Source: an uncultured Paracoccus sp. (lineage in GTDB: Bacteria > Pseudomonadota > Alphaproteobacteria > Rhodobacterales > Rhodobacteraceae). From it: DNA of 5,434 nt. The stretch spans positions 1 to 5,434 of the forward strand of contig CALLYR010000068.1 of NCBI GenBank assembly GCA_937859005.1, in the 5' to 3' direction. The position numbers were made by a program, and so were the translations under genes. The notes beneath the pieces are model-generated. The model had not been told where the DNA came from and ran no database searches. It saw nothing but the letters and a program-made list of their open reading frames with translations. The number at the start of each line of letters is the position of its first letter. Within the stretch, counting starts at the first letter, position 1. Of the stretch, positions 1 to 5,233 are shown piece by piece.

Positions 1-825
1 CTCGCCCGCCTGCGCACGGGCCGACGCGCGCCCCGTCACCCGATCCTGCCCGTCGGTCGCCAGCCGGATGTCGGCGGCGAAATCCTGCAGCGGCCCTTCG
101 CCCCGGATTTCCGCCCTGACCGAGGGGCGGCCATGAAGGCCGATCAGATTCGCGAACAACCCGCCCTGATCCTCGTCCAGCGTCAGGTCCAGCTTCAGGT
201 TCGTCGTGGCGTTGGAATAGGCGGCGTCCACGGCAAAGACGCCGCGCTTGCCGTCCACCCTGTTGATCGCCAGCCGCGCCGCGCCTTCGCCGCCCGCCAG
301 ATTCATCGCGCCGTCCAGCGACACCACCGCCGCCTCGCCGATCACGGGCTCGCCCAGTTCGACCCGCCCGGCGGCGATCTTTTCGATGGCGACGGCGACC
401 GGCAGGGTGGGCAGTTCGAAATCGCGCGCCTCGGCCTGCGGGCCGGATTGTCCGCCGGGCAGGCGCGGCAGTTCGATTTCGGCGGCGGACAGTTCCTGGA
501 TCTCGATGCGGCGCTGGAACAGGGCGGTGCGGTTCCACTGGATCGCGCCGTCGATCAGCGTGATCCAGACGCCGTCCTCATCGGCAATGGTCATCCGGTC
601 GAAGGTCGCGCGCGAGGACAGCGCGCCCTCGAAACCCTCGATCACCACCTGCCTGCCCGCGCCCGACAGGTTGCGTTCCAGAAATCGGGTGATGAAGCCC
701 TTGTCGTCCTCGGCCGAAAGCTGCGCGGCGTCCGCGGCGACGCCTTCGGCCGGGGCGGCGGCGTCCTGCGCCAGCGCGAAGGCGGGCAGCAGGATCAGCC
801 ACAGCGCGATCAGGATGCGTGTCAT
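1..825 (-). CDS. tamB: TamB, inner-membrane/periplasmic translocation and assembly module subunit (N-terminal 275 codons, cut by window edge)
   Basis: TamB proteins are very long, beta-helical envelope-spanning proteins that pair with the outer-membrane barrel TamA and help insert outer-membrane proteins or move lipids. Only the first 275 residues are here; the reading frame is open to the left edge, so the C-terminal domain that defines the family lies outside. Residues 1-19 form a hydrophobic segment (MTRILIALWLILLPAFALA) ending in a signal-peptidase-I-like ALA followed by QD. An acidic/alanine-rich stretch (20-42) follows, then GFITRFLERNLSGAGRQV (43-60) and GFEGALSSRATFDRMTIAD (64-82), a block typical of alphaproteobacterial TamB N-termini. 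After that come alternating hydrophobic beta-type repeats such as LIDGAIQWNRTALFQRRIEI (90-109). The start ATG (825-823) shares one base with the tamA TGA (827-825), so translation is probably coupled to tamA. The identification rests on this N-terminal block plus the position directly behind tamA. An AsmA-like protein is the only realistic alternative. Confidence 0.9.
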   Translation of the reverse strand, partial: MTRILIALWLILLPAFALAQDAAAPAEGVAADAAQLSAEDDKGFITRFLERNLSGAGRQVVIEGFEGALSSRATFDRMTIADEDGVWITLIDGAIQWNRTALFQRRIEIQELSAAEIELPRLPGGQSGPQAEARDFELPTLPVAVAIEKIAAGRVELGEPVIGEAAVVSLDGAMNLAGGEGAARLAINRVDGKRGVFAVDAAYSNATTNLKLDLTLDEDQGGLFANLIGLHGRPSVRAEIRGEGPLQDFAADIRLATDGQDRVTGRASARAQAGE

Positions 826-2759
826 CAGAATGCCTGCCCCAGTCCCAGATAAAGCTGCACGCCGCTGCCGGTATCGCCGCCCACCGGCCCGGCCACGTCC
901 AGCCGCAGCGGCCCGATGGGCGTGGCATAGCGCACCCCCAGCCCCGCGCCCGCATGCCAGTCGGCATCGCCGCCAAAGCCCGAATCTGTCCAGACCTTGC
1001 CGGCATCCGCAAAGGCGGCCAGCCCGATCCGCTCGCGCAGTTGCATGCGGATCTCGCCGGTCAGGTTTGCCAGGCTCAGGCCGCCGGTGCGGATCGGGCC
1101 ATCGGGGCCGGGGATGACCTCGACCCCCAGCGATTCGAAGGGCTGGCCCCGCACCGAGCCGCCGCCCCCCGACCAGAACAGGTAATCGCGCGGGGTCTCC
1201 CCGATCTCGGGTCCCCAGACCGAGCCCGCGCGCGCGCGTCCGGCCAGCGTGAAACGGTCGTCCGCGCCGAAGCTGCGATAGGCGCGGCCCTCGGCCTGCG
1301 CCCGCAGGCCCGATCCGGTGGTGCCCTCCAGCCCCTCGAATGGGGTCAGCGTCCCCGACAGCCAATAGCCGCGTTTCGCGTCGGTCGGCTCGTCCCGGCG
1401 GTCCAAGGTCACGGTCGCGGGCAGCGCCAGCAGGCTGAAGTCGGTGGTGCCGGTCTCGTCGGTCACGCGCGAGCGGCGGTATTGCAGCGCGACCTCGCCC
1501 GACAGCCGGTCGTCGCGCTGCCAGGACAGCCCCGCGCCCACCACCCCCAGGTCCTGGTCGTAATCCTCCTCGCGCAGCCGTTCGGCCGAGACATCGGCAA
1601 AAGCGGTCAGGTCGGGGCGGAAGGTCGCGGGCCGTTCCAGCCGCACCGCGAAGGCATAGTCGCGCCCCGAGGTGCCCGAGCCGAGGTCGCGCAGGCTGCC
1701 GTCCACGCGCAGCCGTTCGGCGCCCCCCAGCAGGTTGCGGTGCATCCAGTAGCCCGAGATCATCGCGCCCTCGATGCTGCTGATCTCGAACCCCGCGCCG
1801 GCGCGGCGGGGTTTCTGTTCGACGACCGTCAGGATGACATCCAGGCTGTTGCCGGGGCCGAGGGCGGGGGCCTCCTCCAGCGTGATGGCCGAAAAGACCC
1901 CGGTGCGGCGCAGGCGCTTGCGGATCTGTTCGATGGCGTCGGGGTCGTATCGCTGCCCCGACGGCAGGCCCGCCAGCGCGTGCAGCCGTTCGGTCCGCAG
2001 CCGGCTGTTGCCGCTGGCGATCAGGCGTCCGAAGGTGGCGACCGGGCCTGGGGCCAGCCCGATGCGGCTGTCCACGGCAAAGGTTTCATGGTCGGCCACG
2101 ATGTCGGTGGCGGCGACATCGGCCTTGGCGTGGCCGTGCTCGCGCCAGCCTTCGACCCCGGCCCTGGCGGCGGCCTTCATGTCGGAGGTGCGCGCGACCT
2201 CGCCCCGCGCATAATCCGGCGGCAGGTCGGTGTCCGGCGCGACCGGGGCGATGTCGGCGCGGGAATAGCGGAAGCGCGGTCCCGTCTGGATGTCCACGAC
2301 CACCTGGCGCACGATCTGCGGGGCGTCCAGCGGCGCGATGCCCGCGGCCTCGACCCCGTCCAGGCGGATGTCGATCACCGCATCATACAGCCCCGCATCA
2401 TACAGCGTGCCCAGGATGCGGGCGTAATCGGCGCGGGCGGCGGGCAGGATGTCCTGTCCGGTGATGCGTCCTTCGGACAGGGCCACGGTCAGCAGCGAGG
2501 CGTTGCGGATCCGGCGTTCCAGCGCGGCATCCCCGTCCGACAGGCGGTACTGCAGATCGACGGGCGAATTCGCCACCCGGTCGCCGCCCCCGAACAGGCG
2601 CGTCAGCGGCGAGGACGCCGCGCTGCCCGCCGAGGCGCTGCCCGACCCGCTGCTGCCGCTGCGTTCCCCGGCCGGGGCGGGCAACTGGCCCGCCGCGGCG
2701 CCTGCCAGCAGGCATCCGGCCGCGGCCGCCGCAATCCCCGCCGAAAACCACCTGTCCAT
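825..2759 (-). CDS. tamA: TamA, Omp85-family outer-membrane barrel of the translocation and assembly module
   Basis: This 644-residue protein has the TamA layout. An N-terminal signal peptide (about 1-24, hydrophobic AGIAAAAAGCLLAGAAAG) is followed by a Gly/Ser/Ala-rich low-complexity linker (about 31-50). Three POTRA-like modules come next (roughly 82-157, 163-240 and 243-316; the third carries the GNSRLRTERL / YDPDAIEQIRKRL / GVFSAI pattern). A C-terminal 16-strand-type barrel runs from about 320 to the end. The barrel contains GGGGSVRGQP (531-540), matching the conserved VRG(Y/F) motif of Omp85 loop 6 (Arg537). The chain ends in LYLGLGQAF, with the terminal Phe expected of a BAM-assembled barrel. 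Family knowledge places it in the outer membrane with TamB as partner. BamA is less likely: it has five POTRA domains, is longer, and does not precede tamB. The start ATG at 2759 gives a proper signal peptide; a modest GGGA precedes it. It is the first gene of an operon with tamB (1-nt overlap). The linker and the VRGQ variant are small oddities. Confidence 0.93.
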   Translation of the reverse strand: MDRWFSAGIAAAAAGCLLAGAAAGQLPAPAGERSGSSGSGSASAGSAASSPLTRLFGGGDRVANSPVDLQYRLSDGDAALERRIRNASLLTVALSEGRITGQDILPAARADYARILGTLYDAGLYDAVIDIRLDGVEAAGIAPLDAPQIVRQVVVDIQTGPRFRYSRADIAPVAPDTDLPPDYARGEVARTSDMKAAARAGVEGWREHGHAKADVAATDIVADHETFAVDSRIGLAPGPVATFGRLIASGNSRLRTERLHALAGLPSGQRYDPDAIEQIRKRLRRTGVFSAITLEEAPALGPGNSLDVILTVVEQKPRRAGAGFEISSIEGAMISGYWMHRNLLGGAERLRVDGSLRDLGSGTSGRDYAFAVRLERPATFRPDLTAFADVSAERLREEDYDQDLGVVGAGLSWQRDDRLSGEVALQYRRSRVTDETGTTDFSLLALPATVTLDRRDEPTDAKRGYWLSGTLTPFEGLEGTTGSGLRAQAEGRAYRSFGADDRFTLAGRARAGSVWGPEIGETPRDYLFWSGGGGSVRGQPFESLGVEVIPGPDGPIRTGGLSLANLTGEIRMQLRERIGLAAFADAGKVWTDSGFGGDADWHAGAGLGVRYATPIGPLRLDVAGPVGGDTGSGVQLYLGLGQAF

Positions 2760-3016
2760 GTCCCGGTCCGCCGTCTGTTCTTTTGGCCAGTCTCGCAGCA
2801 GCCCGGAGGGATTTCCAGCGATGCCTGCGCCGGGACTTCACATTCCCGGCAGGGTGAGGCTGGCAGCGCGGGCCCGGAACAGAAGATCACGGTTCTGTCA
2901 AGAAGATTTGAGAACGAATCGGACCAGTGTGGCATTTCTGGCGGAACTGTGTCCCGAAGGAGGCGTTCGGCTGGTGAACGACCCTTGGGGTCAGATGGAA
3001 TACGGGAAACGGATCA
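2760..3016. promoter_or_regulatory. Divergent intergenic region between tamA and the small exported-protein gene
   Basis: This 257-bp stretch must hold the 5' signals of two divergent units. I see no convincing gene in it. On the minus strand a perfect TTGACA lies at 2901-2896, but at 17-bp spacing the expected -10 reads TCCGGG, so a sigma70 promoter for tamA is not supported. On the plus strand TTGAGA (2908-2913) followed after 16 bp by TGGCAT (2930-2935) is a weak candidate promoter for the 3017 gene, matching consensus at 5/6 and 3/6. The region also has a perfect 7-bp inverted repeat (2829-2850) and an AAGGAGG at 2957-2963, listed separately. The region is visibly less GC-rich around 2880-2940 than the flanking genes, as expected of a promoter zone. 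Confidence 0.45.
2829..2850. repeat. Inverted repeat GCCGGGA-N8-TCCCGGC
   Basis: GCCGGGA (2829-2835) and TCCCGGC (2844-2850) are perfect 7-bp complements around an 8-base loop. A further CCT/AGG pair (2824-2826 with 2851-2853) is possible if two bases bulge. No T-run follows on either strand, so it is not a terminator. It lies 70-90 bp upstream of the tamA start. It could be an operator or a hairpin in the tamA leader, but chance is also plausible in DNA this rich in G and C. Confidence 0.4.
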
Positions 3017-3442
3017 ATGCGGATGTCCCATCTTGCCGCCGCAGCGCTTGTCGCCCTTCTGCCGGTCGGCGCCGCGCAGTCCAGTGTCGATGCCACGGTG
3101 CCGTCGTCTCCCATCAAGGGCTGGCCGGCGGTCGCGGGCTTGTCCGGGGCGGATGTGCTTGAACTGGCGCGCAGCCTGCCCGCCACGACCGAAGGCGATG
3201 CGGGCCAACCGTGGTGCGATGACGCCGCGGCTGTGCAGGCCTCGCTCGATGGCGATTTCGACGAGCGGCTGGTGATGGCGCGGGGCGACGGCACCCAGTT
3301 GTGGGGATCGGACCTGATGGGGACCTGGACCGTGGTTCTGGCCAGGACCGACAGGACCAACTGCATCATCGCCTCGGGCATCGGCTATCAGGACGGGGCC
3401 AATCCGGCTGCATTCTATGCCAAGGTCGGTCTGGCAGGCTGA
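3017..3442 (+). CDS. Small exported two-cysteine protein of unknown function
   Basis: I cannot assign a function to this 141-residue protein. Residues 1-20 look like a signal peptide (MRMSHLAAAALVALLPVGAA followed by Q), so it is probably periplasmic or secreted. The mature part has a low-complexity front (22-60) and then a compact region. That region contains WCDDAAAVQASLDGDFDERL (66-85) and ARGDGTQLWGSDLMGTWTVVLARTDRTNCIIASG (88-121). Cys67 and Cys116 are the only cysteines and could form a disulfide. The pattern Cys...ELW-S---GTWT-------Cys---G resembles small exported proteins I recall from Rhodobacterales, some of which carry doubtful names, but this is memory only. ATG 3017 is used; ATG 3023 (MSHL) would also give a good signal peptide, and neither has a strong Shine-Dalgarno (GGGAA at 3004-3008 is the best for 3017). 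It lies 86 bp upstream of ahcY on the same strand and may share read-through transcription. The codon use, the signal peptide and the conserved-looking C-terminal half support a real gene. Confidence 0.8.
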   Translation: MRMSHLAAAALVALLPVGAAQSSVDATVPSSPIKGWPAVAGLSGADVLELARSLPATTEGDAGQPWCDDAAAVQASLDGDFDERLVMARGDGTQLWGSDLMGTWTVVLARTDRTNCIIASGIGYQDGANPAAFYAKVGLAG

Positions 3443-3461
3443 CCCGGCAATCCCATATAAT
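3431..3461 (+). promoter_or_regulatory. Candidate sigma70-type promoter for ahcY
   Basis: A perfect TATAAT sits at 3456-3461 in DNA that is otherwise very GC-rich, 68 bp upstream of the ahcY start. A -35 is less clear: CTGGCA (3431-3436) matches TTGACA at 4/6 but with a long 19-bp spacer, and it lies over the last codons of the upstream gene. Transcription would begin near 3468. GGCAA (3446-3450) and TTGCC (3468-3472) form a small dyad around the -10. In Rhodobacter capsulatus the LysR-type protein HvrB is reported to activate ahcY, so dependence on an activator would fit the weak -35. No HvrB gene or site can be shown here. Confidence 0.5.
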
Positions 3462-3527
3462 GCTTCGTTGCCTTTCCGGGCGGTCTGTGACAAGGCCGCC
3501 CCGCCTTTCCAGCGAAGCGAGCGAAGC
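3462..3527 (+). promoter_or_regulatory. Structured ahcY leader with nested inverted repeats and tandem AGCGAAGC at the start codon
   Basis: Three elements interlock in this spacer. (1) GGGCGGTC (3478-3485) pairs with GGCCGCCC (3494-3501) as an 8-bp stem with one G-U, around the loop TGTGACAA. (2) GCTTCGTT (3462-3469) can pair with AGCGAAGC (3511-3518) over 8 bp with one G-U, enclosing the first hairpin; GCCTTTCC occurs just inside both arms (3470-3477 and 3503-3510). (3) AGCGAAGC recurs at 3520-3527, one base before the ATG, so GCTTCG could instead pair with the copy that occupies the ribosome-binding region. No strong Shine-Dalgarno is present; GAAG at 3524-3526 and nearby purines are the best. 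This suggests, but does not prove, control of translation or transcription. It does not match what I recall of the SAH, SAM-II or SAM/SAH riboswitch consensus. If transcription starts near 3468, the 5' arm would be DNA only. Confidence 0.4.
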
Positions 3528-3528
3528 C

Positions 3529-4950
3529 ATGACCCTTGACCACCGCCTGCAGACGCCTGCGCAGGACCATGTGATCCGCGACATTTCCCTGGCGGATTAC
3601 GGCCGCAAGGAACTGGACATCGCGGAAACGGAAATGCCGGGGCTGATGGCGCTGCGCGCCGAATACGGGCAGGCGAAACCGCTGACGGGCGCGCGAATCG
3701 CCGGTTCGCTGCACATGACGGTGCAGACCGCCGTGCTGATCGAGACACTGGTCGCGCTGGGGGCCGAGGTGCGCTGGGCATCCTGCAACATCTATTCCAC
3801 GCAGGACCATGCCGCCGCCGCGATCGCCGCCGCCGGAATCCCGGTCTTTGCGATCAAGGGCGAGACGCTGGAGGAATACTGGTCCTATACCGACCGCATC
3901 TTCCAGTTCCCGGAAGGCGCGGCGAACATGATCCTCGACGACGGCGGCGATGCCACGCTTTACATCCTGCTGGGCGCGCGGGTCGAGGCGGGCGAGACCG
4001 GCCTGATCGCCACCCCCGCAAGCGAAGAGGAAGAGGCCCTTTTCGCCCAGATCCGCAAGCGGATGGAACAGTCGCCCGGCTGGTTCACCCGCCAGCGCGG
4101 CGCGATCCGGGGCGTGTCCGAGGAAACCACCACCGGCGTCCATCGCCTTTACGACCTGCACAGGCAGGGCCTGCTGCCGTTCCCGGCGATCAACGTCAAC
4201 GACAGCGTCACCAAGTCGAAGTTCGACAACAAGTACGGCTGCAAGGAATCCCTCGTGGACGGCATCCGCCGGGCGACCGACGTGATGATGGCGGGCAAGG
4301 TCGCCGTCGTCTGCGGCTATGGCGATGTGGGCAAGGGCTCGGCCGCGTCCCTGCGCGGCGCGGGCGCCCGCGTGAAGGTGACCGAGGTCGATCCGATCTG
4401 CGCGCTGCAGGCGGCGATGGACGGCTACGAGGTGGTGACGCTGGAAGATGCGGCGCCCACCGCCGACATCGTCATCACCACCACCGGCAACAAGGACGTC
4501 ATCACCCTCGACCATATGCGCCAGATGAAGGACATGGCCATCGTCGGCAACATCGGCCATTTCGACAACGAGATCCAGGTCGCGGCGCTGCGCAACCTGA
4601 AATGGACCAATATCAAGCCGCAGGTCGACATGATCTCCTTCCCGGACGGCAAGCGCATGATCCTGCTGTCGGAGGGCCGCCTGCTCAATCTCGGCAATGC
4701 GACCGGCCATCCGAGCTTCGTCATGTCGGCCTCCTTCACCAATCAGGTGCTGGCCCAGATCGAGCTCTGGACTAAGCCCGGCACCTATGAGAACCAGGTC
4801 TATGTCCTGCCCAAGCATCTCGATGAAAAGGTCGCCCGGCTGCATCTCGACAAGCTCGGCGCCAAGCTGACGGAACTGAGCGGCGAGCAGGCGGCCTATA
4901 TCGGCGTGACCCCGCAAGGGCCGTTCAAGCCTGAACACTACAGGTATTAG
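3529..4950 (+). CDS. ahcY: Adenosylhomocysteinase (S-adenosyl-L-homocysteine hydrolase)
   Basis: This cytosolic NAD-dependent enzyme splits S-adenosylhomocysteine into adenosine and homocysteine, removing the product inhibitor of methyltransferases and feeding the activated-methyl cycle. The 473-residue protein is full length. Visible active-site residues, numbered here with the human equivalents, are His62 and Thr64 in SLHMT (H55, T57), Asp138 in LDDGGD (D131), Glu199 in SEETTTG (E156), Lys229, Asp233 and Asn234 in TKSKFDN (K186, D190, N191), and Cys238 (C195). The Rossmann fold has GYGDVGKG (263-270). The C-terminus KPEHYRY supplies Lys467 and Tyr471, which in the tetramer contact NAD of a neighbouring subunit. 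About 36 extra residues between Asp138 and Glu199 are the insertion usual in bacterial and plant enzymes but absent in mammals. ATG 3529 gives roughly ten residues before the region where relatives usually begin (DHVIRDISLADYGRKEL); GTG 3571 is a shorter in-frame alternative. The ribosome-binding site is weak and overlaps the leader repeat. A strong terminator follows. Confidence 0.98.
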   Translation: MTLDHRLQTPAQDHVIRDISLADYGRKELDIAETEMPGLMALRAEYGQAKPLTGARIAGSLHMTVQTAVLIETLVALGAEVRWASCNIYSTQDHAAAAIAAAGIPVFAIKGETLEEYWSYTDRIFQFPEGAANMILDDGGDATLYILLGARVEAGETGLIATPASEEEEALFAQIRKRMEQSPGWFTRQRGAIRGVSEETTTGVHRLYDLHRQGLLPFPAINVNDSVTKSKFDNKYGCKESLVDGIRRATDVMMAGKVAVVCGYGDVGKGSAASLRGAGARVKVTEVDPICALQAAMDGYEVVTLEDAAPTADIVITTTGNKDVITLDHMRQMKDMAIVGNIGHFDNEIQVAALRNLKWTNIKPQVDMISFPDGKRMILLSEGRLLNLGNATGHPSFVMSASFTNQVLAQIELWTKPGTYENQVYVLPKHLDEKVARLHLDKLGAKLTELSGEQAAYIGVTPQGPFKPEHYRY

Positions 4951-4981
4951 TTTCCATTAACCAATATACCAGATGTTGATG

Positions 4982-5015
4982 CCGGGCGATTGACTTTTCG
5001 CCCGGTTTTCTTTTT
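4982..5015 (+). terminator. Rho-independent terminator of ahcY
   Basis: CCGGGCGA (4982-4989) and TCGCCCGG (4998-5005) form a perfect 8-bp stem around an 8-base loop, followed directly by TTTTCTTTTT (5006-5015). It starts 31 bp after the ahcY stop, so it closes the ahcY transcript and separates it from the next gene. Confidence 0.93.
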
Positions 5016-5233
5016 GCGGCGCGAGCTTCTTCACGGCGATTCGTGCAACGGCTATGGTGCTGTGATTCGCAGCGCCTCGAGCTTCATGGGTGGGACCGGG
5101 GGCTTGGACCGGGGCTGCTTGCGGCAGGGGCAGCGGGGTGCCGGAACGGCGCTCCGATGCATGGCAGATGACAGAGCGGCGGCACGTTTTCAGTTGAAGG
5201 TCCGTTGCTCCAGGCGGCGGAGAGGTAAAGGAC
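5016..5233 (+). promoter_or_regulatory. Intergenic region and presumed leader of the downstream gene, with a weak promoter candidate
   Basis: No gene is apparent between the terminator and 5234. TTCACG (5030-5035) and TATGGT (5053-5058) are separated by exactly 17 bp and match the sigma70 boxes at 4/6 each. If used, transcription starts near 5065 and leaves a leader of about 165 nt. That leader has short direct repeats: GGACCGGGG at 5093-5101 and 5106-5114, and CGAGCTTC at 5022-5029 and 5078-5085. It also has small dyads (GCTGC 5114-5118 with GCAGC 5130-5134; GCCG 5140-5143 with CGGC 5147-5150). None is strong enough to name as a regulatory element. Confidence 0.3.
5093..5114. repeat. Direct repeat GGACCGGGG, two copies 13 bp apart
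   Basis: GGACCGGGG occurs at 5093-5101 and again at 5106-5114. The spacing is a little over one DNA helical turn. It lies in the leader upstream of the 5234 gene. It could be a paired protein site, but a short G-rich repeat is also likely by chance here. Confidence 0.3.

Noticed and set aside
133..852. Plus-strand frames of 239 and 289 codons opposite tamB
   Set aside because: The minus strand here reads as an uninterrupted TamB N-terminus beginning exactly at the tamA stop, so the plus-strand frames are shadows.
2896..2901. Perfect TTGACA on the minus strand as the tamA promoter
   Set aside because: No acceptable -10 box occurs at 15-19 bp downstream on that strand (TCCGGG at 17 bp), so a -35 alone is not enough.
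819..3275. Long plus-strand open frame of 818 codons antisense to tamA
   Set aside because: It is antisense to a clear TamA gene, rich in Arg/Gln/Ala/His/Gly with no recognisable domain, and runs through the divergent promoter region. Long shadow frames are expected opposite GC-rich genes.
3017..3442. Naming the small exported protein as an adenosylhomocysteine hydrolase because of its neighbour
   Set aside because: It has a signal peptide, is only 141 residues long and carries none of the AhcY motifs.
3478..3501. Hairpin upstream of ahcY as a rho-independent terminator of the small gene
   Set aside because: The stem is good, but it is followed by CCGCCTTTCC, not a T-run, so intrinsic termination is unlikely. 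It is kept as part of the leader structure.
3443..3528. A known SAH or SAM riboswitch upstream of ahcY
   Set aside because: I could not match the conserved core sequences I remember for the SAH, SAM-II or SAM/SAH classes. A covariance-model search would decide.
3415..4938. Minus-strand open frame of 507 codons opposite ahcY
   Set aside because: It is the mirror of the ahcY coding frame, with His/Asp/Arg-rich, domain-free protein and no credible start signal. It is explained by codon bias on the other strand.
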